Part shown: positions 35,184 through 44,064 of the stretch, piece by piece
How the letters are laid out: every line of letters begins with the position of its first letter
Numbering within the stretch: the stretch's first letter is position 1
Assembly: GCA_017554385.1 (NCBI GenBank)
Contig: JAFZIL010000082.1
Location: 1-64,000 of the forward strand
Source: Prevotella sp.
Lineage (GTDB): Bacteria; Bacteroidota; Bacteroidia; Bacteroidales; Bacteroidaceae
Reading direction: 5' to 3'
Length of the DNA: 64,000 bases
Notes under the pieces: model-generated
Told to the model about the DNA's origin: nothing
Database searches by the model: none
The model's input: the letters and a program-made list of their open reading frames with translations, nothing else
Made by a program: the position numbers and the translations under genes

Positions 35184-36272
35184 ATGAGAGCATTTAAGAT
35201 AGAAAGGCCTGATGAAAGTCTACGGGTAGGCGCGACAGCGGGAATGAGGCTTCGGTCGGCTATTCAGGACAAGATAGACAACCTGAACAAACCGAAAGGA
35301 TCTTTGGGCGTGTTGGAAGAGCTGGCTATGCAGGTGTGTCTGATTCAGCAGACGCTCACACCTTCGTTGGCTCATCCCTGTCACCTTCTCTTAGGGGGCG
35401 ATCATGGCATAGAGCGTGAGGGTGTCAGCGTGTCACCTCGTGAGGTAACCTGGCAGCAGATGATCAACTTCACCCATGGCGGTGGCGGTGTGAACATGTT
35501 CTGTCGTCAGCACGGTTTCAAGTTACGTATTGTGGATGTGGGTGTGGATTACGACCTCTCGAATATCCCTGGCATCATTAATCGAAAGATAGCCCGTGGC
35601 ACTCGCAATTTCCTCTATGAACCAGCGATGACAGAGGAAGAGTTTGACAAGTCTATTCAAGTAGGCGTCGATTTGGTCGACGAATGTCTGTCTGAAGGTT
35701 GCAAAGTACTATGCATCGGCGAGATGGGTATCGGCAACACTTCGCCATCAAGCATCTGGATGAGTCTTTTCTGTGACATCCCTCTCGACGAATGCATTGG
35801 CGCTGGTGCCGGACTCGACACACCAGGCATTCGCCATAAGCGCGAAGTACTCAACAAAGCTGTAGCGCAATGGAAAGCTTTGGGGGCAGCAAATTTTTCA
35901 CTTTTCACTCTTCACTCTTCACTTCAATATTTCGGCGGCTTTGAGATGATAGCGGCCATTGGAGCCATGTTGCGAGCTGCTGAGCAACACCTTATTGTAT
36001 TAGTAGACGGCTTCATTATGACGGCCTGTGCTCTTGCTGCCAGTCGGCTATATCCTGCCGTACAGAGCTATATGGTCTTCGGACATTGTGGTGACGAAAG
36101 CGGACATCGTCGCATGCTCGATGCGATGGGGGCCAAGCCGCTACTCTCATTAGGCTTAAGGCTGGGCGAGGGTACCGGTGCCCTCTGTGCTTTTCCTATC
36201 CTCGACTCAGCTGTACGTATGATGAACGAAATGAATAACTTCGACAATGGAAAAATCACTAAATACTTCTAA
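35184..36272 (+). CDS. cobT: Nicotinate-nucleotide--dimethylbenzimidazole phosphoribosyltransferase
   Basis: The 362-residue enzyme makes alpha-ribazole phosphate for the cobalamin nucleotide loop. Motifs are LNKPKGSLGVLEELA, LLGGDHGIEREGVS, MGIGNTSPSS, GAGAGLDTPGIRHK and the C-terminal catalytic LGEGTGALCAFP. Odd point: bases 35889-35924 encode [13 protein letters not shown], where homologs normally run straight from the helix to KYFGGFE. This is a TCACTCTTCACT repeat inserted in frame. The 3' end overlaps cobS by 26 bases. Confidence 0.95.
   Translation: MRAFKIERPDESLRVGATAGMRLRSAIQDKIDNLNKPKGSLGVLEELAMQVCLIQQTLTPSLAHPCHLLLGGDHGIEREGVSVSPREVTWQQMINFTHGGGGVNMFCRQHGFKLRIVDVGVDYDLSNIPGIINRKIARGTRNFLYEPAMTEEEFDKSIQVGVDLVDECLSEGCKVLCIGEMGIGNTSPSSIWMSLFCDIPLDECIGAGAGLDTPGIRHKREVLNKAVAQWKALGAANFSLFTLHSSLQYFGGFEMIAAIGAMLRAAEQHLIVLVDGFIMTACALAASRLYPAVQSYMVFGHCGDESGHRRMLDAMGAKPLLSLGLRLGEGTGALCAFPILDSAVRMMNEMNNFDNGKITKYF
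35889..35924. repeat. TCACTCTTCACT-type repeat inside cobT
   Basis: GCAAATTTTTCACT is followed by three TTCACTC-type units. The same opening (agCAAATTnTTCACT) occurs at 54581-54616 (inside a coding gene) and 55097-55132 (intergenic). It is in frame with cobT and adds about 12 residues. Confidence 0.8.
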
Positions 36273-37071
36273 GTTTTCCGAGCAAGGCTCGTCTAACCGT
36301 AGCCTTTGGTACGACCGCCTATGGGCGGCACTTATCTTCTTCACCCGTCTGCCTTTCTGGCGTATCTATCAGCCGCCCAAGGATGCTTATCAGGGCGTTG
36401 TGGAATTCTGGCCTTTGGCAGGTTGGCTTACGGCAGGGGTGATGGCGGGCGTGCTCTACGGTGCCTCGATGGTGTTCAACTATGAGATTGCCATCGTGTT
36501 GGCTATCGTCAGTCGGTTGCTATTGACAGGTGCCTTGCACGAAGACGGGCTGGCCGACTTCTTCGACGGTTTCGGAGGAGGTGGACAAAATCGTCAGCGC
36601 ATCCTCGACATCATGAAGGATTCGCACATAGGCACCTACGGTGTGCTGGCGCTCATCGTTTATTTTGCATTGCTTTTCTTCGTTCTCCACTCCTTGGCAC
36701 CTGCAGATGCTGCACTTGCTATCCTTGCTATTGACCCATACGCCAAGATGGTGAGTGCCCAAGTGGTACAGATGATGCCGTATGCCCGCACGGAAGAGAC
36801 GGCCAAGAACAAGACCGTCTATCGTAAGTTTTCTGTAGCTGCTGGTATAAGTCTCGCCATACAAGGCCTGCTGCCCATCGGTCTCTATCTTTGGTGGATG
36901 CAAATGCGAATAGAATGGAGTATGCTCATATTCTTTCCCTGTCTGACGATGTACTTCCTCTACCTCTACATCTGGCGTCGTTTGCGAGGCTATACAGGCG
37001 ACTGTTGTGGCGCCCTCTTCCTGATGACCGAACTGACTGCCTATCTCGTTATCTCTTATTATCTTGCCTAA
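36247..37071 (+). CDS. cobS: Adenosylcobinamide-GDP ribazoletransferase (cobalamin synthase)
   Basis: This 274-residue multi-spanning membrane enzyme joins adenosylcobinamide-GDP to alpha-ribazole, the last step of the pathway. Signatures are AALIFFTRLPFW, VVEFWPLAGWLTAG, LTGALHEDGLADFFDGFGGGG (catalytic Asp-rich loop), SHIGTYGVLALI and the C-terminal GDCCGALFLMTE. It starts 26 bases inside cobT, so translation is coupled. Confidence 0.95.
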   Translation: MEKSLNTSKFSEQGSSNRSLWYDRLWAALIFFTRLPFWRIYQPPKDAYQGVVEFWPLAGWLTAGVMAGVLYGASMVFNYEIAIVLAIVSRLLLTGALHEDGLADFFDGFGGGGQNRQRILDIMKDSHIGTYGVLALIVYFALLFFVLHSLAPADAALAILAIDPYAKMVSAQVVQMMPYARTEETAKNKTVYRKFSVAAGISLAIQGLLPIGLYLWWMQMRIEWSMLIFFPCLTMYFLYLYIWRRLRGYTGDCCGALFLMTELTAYLVISYYLA

Positions 37072-37108
37072 GTATCTCAGTCATCTGTTGTTATGCAGAG
37101 GGGACGCC

Positions 37109-39175
37109 CTATTTCAGTGGTTGTCGGAAGGTGCATCCGTTTTTCCATTCTGAGCAGCCGTAGGCCGTCTTGCCCTTGATGATGTGACCCTTTCCGCAGA
37201 GCGGACAAGGCTTGCCTATTAGTGGGTCGGCAGCTGCGGGTGCTTCTGTTTCTTTCTTCTTCGGTGTGCGTTTCTTTTTCAGGTCCTCGTCGGTGGTCAC
37301 GGTGATGCGACGGTTGGTAGGGTCGGTGATGACCTGGTTGACGATGTCGGTGACCTGCTGTTTCAGTTCATCTACGAACTGCTGGGCGTCGTACTTCTGG
37401 TGCTCTATGTCGCGCAGCTTCTTCTCCCAGATGCCGGTGAGCTCACAGCTCTTCAGCAGCTCCTCGCGGATGAGGTCTATCAGCTCGATGCCGGTGGGGG
37501 TGGCCACGAGGCGCTTGCGCTCACGGCGTATGTAATGGCGCTTGAACAGGGTCTCGATGATGGAGGCACGGCTCGACGGGCGTCCTATGCCGTTCTCCTT
37601 CATGGCGGCCCGCAGTTCCTCGTTGTCGACGAACTTGCCGGCAGTCTCCATAGCGCGTAGCAGCGAGGCTTCGTTGTAATAGGGTGGGGGCGTGGTCATC
37701 TTCTCGGTCAGCGTCGGAGTGTGGGGACCGCTCTCGCCTTTGGTGAAGGTGGGCAGGGTGCGCTCCTCGTCGCTGGGCTTCTCGGAGTTTTCCTGATTAT
37801 CCGAGACATCCGGAGCTCCCGTACTGTCTGGGGTCTTGGCCCTGACTATGCGCCAGCCGGGATCAAGAATCTCCTTGCCCGTGACCTTGAACTCGATGGC
37901 GTCCTTTGTTTTCCCGGATTCGGAATCTCCGGGGGCTACCTCTCCTAAGACGGTGGTAGTAGAGAATTTACAGTCGGGAAGGAAGACACCAATGAAGCGG
38001 CGAGCTACGAGGTCGAACACTTTCAGCTCGGCATCGCTCAGACCCTTGGGAATGATGCCCGTGGGGATAATGGCGTGGTGGTCGGTGACCTTCGACGAGT
38101 CGAACACGCGCTTCGACTTCTTCAGCGGTTTGCCCCCGATGGGACGGATAAGGTCGGCATAGGGCGCAACGCCGGCGAAGGTGGTCTGGTAGAGACCGTT
38201 CATGGTCTGCGGACACTTCGGGTAGATGTCGTCGCTGAGGTACTGGGTGTCGACACGCGGATAGGTGGTGAGCTTCTTCTCGTAGAGCGACTGGATGAGG
38301 TTCAGCGTCATCTCGGCCGAGAAGCCGTACTTGCGGTTGCAGTCGACCTGCAGCGACGTAAGGTCGTAGAGCTGTGGCGGCTGCTCCTTGCCCTCCTTCT
38401 TCTCGACCTTCGTCACGGTGAAGGGCCGTCCCTCGATGGTCTTGAAGGCCTGCTCGCCCTCTTCCTTGCTGGTGAACTTTCCTTTTGTGGCAGTAAAGGT
38501 GGTGTCGCGATAGACGGTGGCCAGAACCCAGTAGGGCTCGGGCTTGAAGTTGTCGATCTCTTTCTGGCGGTTCACGATGAGGGCCAGCGTGGGTGTTTGC
38601 ACGCGTCCGATGCTGAGCACCTGTCGGTTCTGACCGTATTTCAGGGTGTAGAGGCGCGTGGCGTTCATGCCGAGGAGCCAGTCGCCGATGGCACGCGAGA
38701 GTCCTGCCATGTAGAGTGGCTGATAGTCGGCCTGATCCTTCAGGTTGGCGAAGCCCTCGCGGATAGCCTCGTCGGTCATCGACGATATCCAAAGTCGCTT
38801 CACGGGACAGCGAGCACCAGCCTTCTGCATCACCCAGCGCTGGATGAGTTCACCCTCCTGTCCGGCATCACCACAATTGACGATGCCATCGGCCTTCTGC
38901 ATGAGTTGTTCGATGACGGCAAACTGTTTCACGATATGGTCTTCAGGGATGACCTTGATGCCGAAGCGTGGGGGAATCATGGGTAGCTGGGTCAGTGCCC
39001 ACGGACGCCAGGCCTGGGTATAGTCGCCCGGCTCCTTGAGGGTACACAGGTGGCCGTAGGTCCACGTCACCTGATAGCCGTTGCCCTCCATGTAGCCGTC
39101 ACGCGATGATGTGGCTCCGATGATACGGGCAATGTCGCGTGCCACGCTGGGTTTCTCTGCAATGCAAACAATCAT
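37109..39175 (-). CDS. topB: DNA topoisomerase III
   Basis: The 688-residue type IA topoisomerase relaxes and decatenates DNA. The Toprim domain starts MIVCIAEKPSVARDIARI, with NCGDAGQEGELIQRW as its acidic motif; the catalytic Tyr is in KKLTTYPRVDTQYLSDD (about 305). A C-terminal zinc finger (CPLCGKGHIIKGKTAYGC) and Lys-rich linker follow. Two low-complexity patches, GDSESGKTKD and DVSDNQENSEKPS, come from CGGA/TCCG mini-hairpins at about 37910-37935 and 37781-37822 and look inserted. Plasmid or ICE topB exists in this phylum, but here it sits among core genes. Confidence 0.94.
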   Translation of the reverse strand: MIVCIAEKPSVARDIARIIGATSSRDGYMEGNGYQVTWTYGHLCTLKEPGDYTQAWRPWALTQLPMIPPRFGIKVIPEDHIVKQFAVIEQLMQKADGIVNCGDAGQEGELIQRWVMQKAGARCPVKRLWISSMTDEAIREGFANLKDQADYQPLYMAGLSRAIGDWLLGMNATRLYTLKYGQNRQVLSIGRVQTPTLALIVNRQKEIDNFKPEPYWVLATVYRDTTFTATKGKFTSKEEGEQAFKTIEGRPFTVTKVEKKEGKEQPPQLYDLTSLQVDCNRKYGFSAEMTLNLIQSLYEKKLTTYPRVDTQYLSDDIYPKCPQTMNGLYQTTFAGVAPYADLIRPIGGKPLKKSKRVFDSSKVTDHHAIIPTGIIPKGLSDAELKVFDLVARRFIGVFLPDCKFSTTTVLGEVAPGDSESGKTKDAIEFKVTGKEILDPGWRIVRAKTPDSTGAPDVSDNQENSEKPSDEERTLPTFTKGESGPHTPTLTEKMTTPPPYYNEASLLRAMETAGKFVDNEELRAAMKENGIGRPSSRASIIETLFKRHYIRRERKRLVATPTGIELIDLIREELLKSCELTGIWEKKLRDIEHQKYDAQQFVDELKQQVTDIVNQVITDPTNRRITVTTDEDLKKKRTPKKKETEAPAAADPLIGKPCPLCGKGHIIKGKTAYGCSEWKNGCTFRQPLK

Positions 39176-39216
39176 ATAGTGTGTAGTGTTCTTTCTCTTA
39201 TTCGGATTTGACGATG

Positions 39217-39224
39217 CAAAGGTA
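39217..39224 (-). promoter_or_regulatory. -7 promoter element of topB
   Basis: The minus strand reads TACCTTTG, 41 bases before the topB ATG. A divergent -7 element for the HD gene lies at 39300. Confidence 0.6.
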
Positions 39225-39299
39225 ACACTTTAATTACAGAACCGTTGGCCTTTAACTCCCTTTAACGCCCATTATCCGTGCTGAATCCTCTTTTTTTAC

Positions 39300-39307
39300 T
39301 ACCTTTG
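39300..39307 (+). promoter_or_regulatory. -7 promoter element of the HD protein gene
   Basis: TACCTTTG matches TAnnTTTG. Transcription would start near 39314, which makes the ATG at 39342 a better start than the one at 39321. Confidence 0.6.
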
Positions 39308-39341
39308 TAGCATCGTTTTGATGAAACGAGATCATACAATT

Positions 39342-39881
39342 ATGGACTATCAGGCAATCATAGACAAATATTATCCGCAGGACGACGATTTGCGTCGTCT
39401 GCTGATGAAGCACAGCCGACAGGTGGCCGACCGCTGCTTGTTGCTGGCAGGACGCCATCCGGAGTTACAGCTTGACGTAGCGTTTCTCAAAGAGGCGGCT
39501 ATGCTCCACGACATAGGCATCCGTTGGTGTCATGCACCTGGCATTTTCTGTCAGGGCGATGAGCACTATATCCGTCACGGACTCATTGGCGGCAGGCTGC
39601 TGAGGGAGGAGGGCTACGTGCGGCATGCCCGCGTTTGCGAGCGACATACGGGTACGGGCATTACCCGTGAGCAGATTGTGTGTCAGCAGCTGCCCCTTCC
39701 TGTAGAAGGTGAATATGAACCTGAGACGCTGGAAGAAAAGTTGGTGTGCTATGCCGACAAGTTCTTTTCGAAATCAAAGCCCGACCGTGTGCTTACTGTC
39801 GAACAGGCTGCACAGAGCCTGGCCAAGTTTGGTCAGGAGGGTGTGGCGAAATTCATGCGTTGGGCTGAGATGTTCGAATAG
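39342..39881 (+). CDS. HD-domain phosphohydrolase-like protein
   Basis: The protein has 179 residues from ATG 39342; ATG 39321 would add seven. It carries an HD domain with metal ligands in order: KHSRQVADRC, MLHDIGIRW, RHGLIGGRLLR, CERHTGTG and CYADKFFSK. Such proteins hydrolyse nucleotides or related phosphoesters; the substrate is unknown. It converges with the sugar-phosphate transferase gene, the stops being 15 bases apart. Confidence 0.85.
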   Translation: MDYQAIIDKYYPQDDDLRRLLMKHSRQVADRCLLLAGRHPELQLDVAFLKEAAMLHDIGIRWCHAPGIFCQGDEHYIRHGLIGGRLLREEGYVRHARVCERHTGTGITREQIVCQQLPLPVEGEYEPETLEEKLVCYADKFFSKSKPDRVLTVEQAAQSLAKFGQEGVAKFMRWAEMFE

Positions 39882-39896
39882 AGAATTGACTTCAGA

Positions 39897-40484
39897 TTAT
39901 ATTTTCTTTCCGAAGGCGATGCAGATGAACGTTTTGGCCAGTATCTGCAGGTCGAAACGCCACGACTGGTGCTCCAGGTAATAGAGGTCGAGCTCCAGTC
40001 GGCGTAGCATCTTTTCGAGGGTACCCGTGTAGCCATTGTAGAGTGTGGCGTAAGAGGTGACACCAGGCCTAATCTTGTATAGTTCCACGTAGCGGGGATC
40101 TTTCTCAAGAATCAGATTGATGAAGTATTGGCGTTCGGGTCGCGGTCCGATAAATGACATGTCGCCCCTCAATACGTTCCATAGCTGTGGCAGCTCGTCA
40201 AGATGGTGGGCGCGCAGGAATTTCCCTATCTTCGTCAGCCGCTCGTCGTCGGGTTCGGCCAGCATAGGCGTACCGTTGTTCTCGTCGTTGACCACCATGG
40301 TGCGGAACTTATAGATATTGAATGGTTTTCCTCCCTTGCCTATCCGTTCTTGTTTGAAAATGGCAGGAGCCTTGCTGCTCATTTTCAGACAGATGTAGAT
40401 GATCAGGAATAGCGGTGAGAACAGCACAAGACACAGGGCTGATACGGTGAAGTCGAATAGGCGTTTGATCATAGTGGTAATCAT
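39897..40484 (-). CDS. Undecaprenyl-phosphate sugar phosphotransferase (WcaJ/PglC type)
   Basis: This 195-residue monotopic enzyme links a sugar phosphate to undecaprenyl phosphate to start a surface glycan. It has one N-terminal re-entrant helix (FDFTVSALCLVLFSPLFLIIYICLK), then the family core: FKQERIGKGGKPFNIYKFRTM, TKIGKFLRAHHLDELPQLWNVLRGDMSFIGPRPE and IRPGVTSYATLYNGYT. It is coupled by an ATGA overlap to the MraY-like gene. Small PglC-like size suggests no N-terminal membrane bundle. Confidence 0.94.
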   Translation of the reverse strand: MITTMIKRLFDFTVSALCLVLFSPLFLIIYICLKMSSKAPAIFKQERIGKGGKPFNIYKFRTMVVNDENNGTPMLAEPDDERLTKIGKFLRAHHLDELPQLWNVLRGDMSFIGPRPERQYFINLILEKDPRYVELYKIRPGVTSYATLYNGYTGTLEKMLRRLELDLYYLEHQSWRFDLQILAKTFICIAFGKKI

Positions 40485-41611
40485 TCTTCTGAATTTTCAA
40501 GATAGACAGGTTGCCCGTTTCGAACGATGCCCCGGTTGAGTACTTTATGGAAAACAATCCAGAACACAATGTCAATGACAACGATTGCAGTCATGGAGAG
40601 TGATAGCAGGTGAAGGCCATAATTGGCGAGGATGAAGAATACAGCCAGTGAATAGATGACAAGGAGCGACTGGTGTTGGCTCAGTCCGCTGCGCATTAGC
40701 TTGTGGTGTATGTGGTTCTTGTCGGCATGGAAGATGTTGACGTGATGGCAGGTGCGGATGAACGATACGCGCGCTACATCAAAACAGGGTACCAGCACAA
40801 ATGAATAGGCCAGCAGGAAGGAGTCGACATGGAAGCTGATGGCGTGCGGACGGTCCATGATGAGCTTCACTGCGAGGAATCCCAGCGTATAGCCCAACGT
40901 CAGTGAGCCTGAATCACCCATGAAAATCTTGCGGTTTTTCTCGCTCTTGCCGAATAAGTTGTAGTAGAGGAAAGCGAGCAATACACCCATTAGTCCTGCT
41001 ATGAGAATACAATAGACCAGCATGCTTTCACGAAGGAAATACAACAAGAAACCGCTCAGGGCGACGAACGACAGTCCGGCCGACAGGCCGTCGATACCGT
41101 CAATGAGGTTGATGGCGTTGCAGATGTACACCACTACAAACAGTGTCAGCGGTGCACCGATAAGAAACGGTATCTTATGGATGAAACAGAAACCGTACAG
41201 ATTGTTGATGTAAAGTCCTGACAAGGGTAGGACGGCAGCCGCAATAATCTGTGCCGTGAATTTGGTCTTCGGACCCAGTCCCACCAGATCGTCGATGATG
41301 CCTGTGCCATAGATAATGAGCAGGCTGATCATGAATCCCACCGATGATGTGTTGATGTGTATCCAGTCTTGCTGGCTCTGCAGACTATTGATACCCATTA
41401 CGACAAGCGATGCCAGCAACATGCTGGGCATGAAGCTGATGCCGCCTAAGCGGGGGATAGCATTCTTGTGGACCTTGCGCCCATTAGGGATGTCATAGAG
41501 ACCTTTCTTTTTGCAGAACCGAATAATATAGGGAATGCAGGTAAGCCCGCAAACCATGCTCAGCAGAAAGGAAATGACAACATATATATATTCCTGACAT
41601 ATATCTGGCAT
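40481..41611 (-). CDS. WecA/MraY-like undecaprenyl-phosphate glycosyl-1-phosphate transferase
   Basis: The protein has 376 residues from ATG 41609-41611 and about ten membrane helices. Family motifs are VHKNAIPRLGGISFMPSM, GIIDDLVGLGPKTKF, INLIDGIDGLSAGLSFVAL (Asp-rich loop) and IFMGDSGSLTLGYTLG, then a cytosolic HVNIFHADKNHIHHKLMRSGLSQHQ with the WecA-type HIHH motif. It most likely transfers GlcNAc-1-P or a related sugar to undecaprenyl phosphate. The pairing with a PglC-type enzyme in one operon gives two alternative initiators. Confidence 0.93.
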   Translation of the reverse strand: MPDICQEYIYVVISFLLSMVCGLTCIPYIIRFCKKKGLYDIPNGRKVHKNAIPRLGGISFMPSMLLASLVVMGINSLQSQQDWIHINTSSVGFMISLLIIYGTGIIDDLVGLGPKTKFTAQIIAAAVLPLSGLYINNLYGFCFIHKIPFLIGAPLTLFVVVYICNAINLIDGIDGLSAGLSFVALSGFLLYFLRESMLVYCILIAGLMGVLLAFLYYNLFGKSEKNRKIFMGDSGSLTLGYTLGFLAVKLIMDRPHAISFHVDSFLLAYSFVLVPCFDVARVSFIRTCHHVNIFHADKNHIHHKLMRSGLSQHQSLLVIYSLAVFFILANYGLHLLSLSMTAIVVIDIVFWIVFHKVLNRGIVRNGQPVYLENSEE

Positions 41612-41738
41612 AGAATAATCTTTTTTTATATATAACTCCTTTTCTGGCAAAATATTATAAATCTATCCATTTCTTTTTCGCCCTATTCGTTCTACTATGC
41701 CTGAAACAGGCAGATTCATTGGTCTGCAGAGACAAATT

Positions 41739-41764
41739 TGAGGGCAGCAAAACTGCTGCCCTCA
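41739..41764 (-). terminator. Hairpin downstream of aroC
   Basis: A perfect 10-bp stem (41739-41748 with 41755-41764) and 6-base loop lie about 142 bases after the aroC stop. On the minus strand it is followed by AATTTG, a weak T tract. The rest of the 294-base gap 41612-41905 shows no gene. Confidence 0.6.
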
Positions 41765-41905
41765 ACCAACACAAAAACTAAACTAGACTTAACTAAGCAT
41801 AACTTGGACTTTCACAAGCCCTTGCAATGCGGTTGCAAATATACTAATTTGTTTTTAATTGACCATAAAGAATTGGAAAAAAAATGTATATTACGCACAT
41901 TTTTC

Positions 41906-43006
41906 TTAAATTTCCAGTGTTTTGTTTTGAAGTAGACTGTCCAAAATGGTCATAGCAGCCATGGCTTCGACCACAGGAACGGCTCTTGGCAGTACGCACG
42001 GGTCGTGACGTCCGTGAGCTGTGAAAGTGATGGGGTTTCCCTGTAAGTCTACGGTGGGCTGGTCGCGCAGCAGTGTGGCCACTGGCTTAAAGGCTATGCG
42101 CATGTAGATGTCCTGTCCGTTGCTGATGCCACCCTGTATGCCACCACTATGGTTGGTCATGGTGTCAAGGACTGGTGGTTTGCTGTTGTCGTTGTTTTTT
42201 CCATTGGCAACGAACACGTCGTTCAGCTCACTACCACGGCAGGTGGCACAGGCAAAGCCTTCGCCATATTCAAATCCTTTGGCGGCATTGATGCTGAGCA
42301 TGGCCTGAGCAAGCATGGCGTGGAGTTTACCAAACTCGGGTTCGCCCACTCCTGGCGGACATCCCCTCACTACGCAGGTGATGATACCACCGATGGTGTC
42401 GCCCTCGGCTTTCACCTGAGCGATGAGCTCTTCCATCTGCGCTGCCTTCTCAGGGTCAGGACAGCGAACGGCGTTCTGCTCAGCCAGTGCGATGTCGTAC
42501 TGGCGATAGTCGCGATCAATGGCAATGCTGCCCACCTGGGATGTGTAGGCAGCTATGCTGATGCCTAAACGTTGCAGCGCGAGCTTGGCCAGTGCACCGC
42601 CTACGACGCGGCTGATAGTGATACGGGCCGACGAACGTCCCCCGCCCCGATGGTCGCGTATGCCATACTTCTGATAGTAGGTATAGTCGGCATGAGATGG
42701 GCGGAAGAGCGTGCGCAGGTTGTCGTAGTCGCTGGAGTGCTGGTTCTGGTTGCGCACCAGGAAACCTATAGGACAGCCAGTGGTATATCCTTCGAACACA
42801 CCGCTGAGCAGCTCTATGCGGTCTGCCTCATTACGCGCAGTGGTGATGGCACTCTGTCCGGGACGTCGACGGTCAAGCTCATGCTGAATGAAGTCCATGT
42901 CGACCTTGATGCCTGGTGGCATACCGTCGACGACACCACCCACGCCCTCACCGTGGCTCTCGCCAAAAGTAGTAAGGGTGAAAATATTACCAAAGGTGTT
43001 GCGCAT
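41906..43006 (-). CDS. aroC: Chorismate synthase
   Basis: The 366-residue enzyme makes chorismate from EPSP with reduced FMN. Signatures are [74 protein letters not shown] and [13 protein letters not shown]. The length is typical. It starts only 8 bases downstream of the slyD-like gene stop, so it shares a transcript with the isomerase. Confidence 0.97.
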   Translation of the reverse strand: MRNTFGNIFTLTTFGESHGEGVGGVVDGMPPGIKVDMDFIQHELDRRRPGQSAITTARNEADRIELLSGVFEGYTTGCPIGFLVRNQNQHSSDYDNLRTLFRPSHADYTYYQKYGIRDHRGGGRSSARITISRVVGGALAKLALQRLGISIAAYTSQVGSIAIDRDYRQYDIALAEQNAVRCPDPEKAAQMEELIAQVKAEGDTIGGIITCVVRGCPPGVGEPEFGKLHAMLAQAMLSINAAKGFEYGEGFACATCRGSELNDVFVANGKNNDNSKPPVLDTMTNHSGGIQGGISNGQDIYMRIAFKPVATLLRDQPTVDLQGNPITFTAHGRHDPCVLPRAVPVVEAMAAMTILDSLLQNKTLEI

Positions 43007-43014
43007 TCTTGCTT

Positions 43015-43572
43015 TTATTTACATCCACCGCAGCCTCCCTCACCGCATCCTTCGCAATCCTCGCAGCCACCGCATTCGCAACTGAGACTTTTCAGTAGCT
43101 TCTGGATTTCCTCGATAGTGGCTTCGCGGTTTTCGAGCACCACACCAGTAAAACAGAGTGTCAGTCCTGCCAACGGGTGATTGGTGTCGATGATGACCCC
43201 GTCGTCGTTGACTTCAGCAACTCGTGCCATGATGCGTTTGTCTTCGTAGTCGATCAGGGTGATGACCGCACCGGGGAAGATGTTCTCATGGTCGAATTTC
43301 CCGTTGACGAAGAATTTCTCACGCTCCATCTTATGTACGCATTCTGCGTCGTATTCACCGAAGGCATCAGCGGGTTCGATGGTGAAGTCGAATTTCTCAC
43401 CAGGCTGCAAACCGGCAATGTGTTGTTCGAAAGCATCGAGTGACACGCCAAAACCCGTAATGAACTGGAATGGTCTGCCCTGTTGTGTCTGTTCCACGAG
43501 CGACTTCTTTCCGTCCTCGACGGAAAAGAGTTGGTAGCTCACGGAGATGAATTTATTCTGTGTATTGTCCAT
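43015..43572 (-). CDS. SlyD-like FKBP peptidyl-prolyl isomerase with cysteine-rich tail
   Basis: The protein has 185 residues from ATG 43570-43572. The FKBP/IF (insert-in-flap) fold of SlyD is seen: [80 protein letters not shown]. Instead of the His-rich metal tail of E. coli SlyD, the last 24 residues are Cys/Gly-rich, with nine Cys in [12 protein letters not shown] and [10 protein letters not shown]. Metal binding is likely by analogy but not shown. It folds proteins in the cytosol and precedes aroC. Confidence 0.92.
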   Translation of the reverse strand: MDNTQNKFISVSYQLFSVEDGKKSLVEQTQQGRPFQFITGFGVSLDAFEQHIAGLQPGEKFDFTIEPADAFGEYDAECVHKMEREKFFVNGKFDHENIFPGAVITLIDYEDKRIMARVAEVNDDGVIIDTNHPLAGLTLCFTGVVLENREATIEEIQKLLKSLSCECGGCEDCEGCGEGGCGGCK

Positions 43573-43591
43573 TCTTTGGTGATAGTGGAGA

Positions 43592-44020
43592 TTAGGCAAT
43601 AGCGGTCAGATCCTTCTCGGAAATGAACTTCAGGTTGTTCAGGATGATGGCCTCACGAGCACCGTCGGTATCGTCGGTACGGAAGATGAGGATGCCCTTG
43701 CCTGCAAGTAGGAATGAATACATGTAAGTGATGCTGATATTGGCCTTGCTGAAAGCATCGATGGCGTCGGCAGCACATCCGGGCTGGTTGTCAAGCTCGA
43801 TGGCAAACACGTCGCTCAGTGCTACAGCCACGCTGGCTTTCTTCAACTCTTCATAGGCACGCAATGGCTCGCTGCAGATGAGGCGGTAGATACCATACTC
43901 TGCCGTGTCGGCAATGGTCGAAGCGATAATCTGGATTTTCGCCTCTTTCAGAACGTTGAGCACCTTGACGAGTGTGCCTGAACGGTTCTCGATGAAAATG
44001 GATAATTGATGGATAGTCAT
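43592..44020 (-). CDS. Tandem ACT-domain protein
   Basis: The 142-residue protein consists of two ACT domains (IHQLSIFIENRSGTLVKVLNVL at about 1-70 and VFAIELDNQPGCAADAIDAFSKANISITYMYSF at about 72-140). Such proteins bind amino acids or aromatic ligands and regulate enzymes. It lies between a PaaK-type ligase gene and the slyD-like gene. In Bacteroidota this gene often accompanies PaaK and indolepyruvate oxidoreductase, suggesting a role in aromatic acid metabolism; the oxidoreductase is not here. Confidence 0.88.
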   Translation of the reverse strand: MTIHQLSIFIENRSGTLVKVLNVLKEAKIQIIASTIADTAEYGIYRLICSEPLRAYEELKKASVAVALSDVFAIELDNQPGCAADAIDAFSKANISITYMYSFLLAGKGILIFRTDDTDGAREAIILNNLKFISEKDLTAIA

Positions 44021-44064
44021 AGTTGTTGTCGTTTATTATGTCGTTATTACGTTGTTACGTTATT

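Noticed and set aside
38075..38986. Plus-strand 303-residue frame opposite topB
   Set aside because: Antisense to topB motifs; no recognisable domain.
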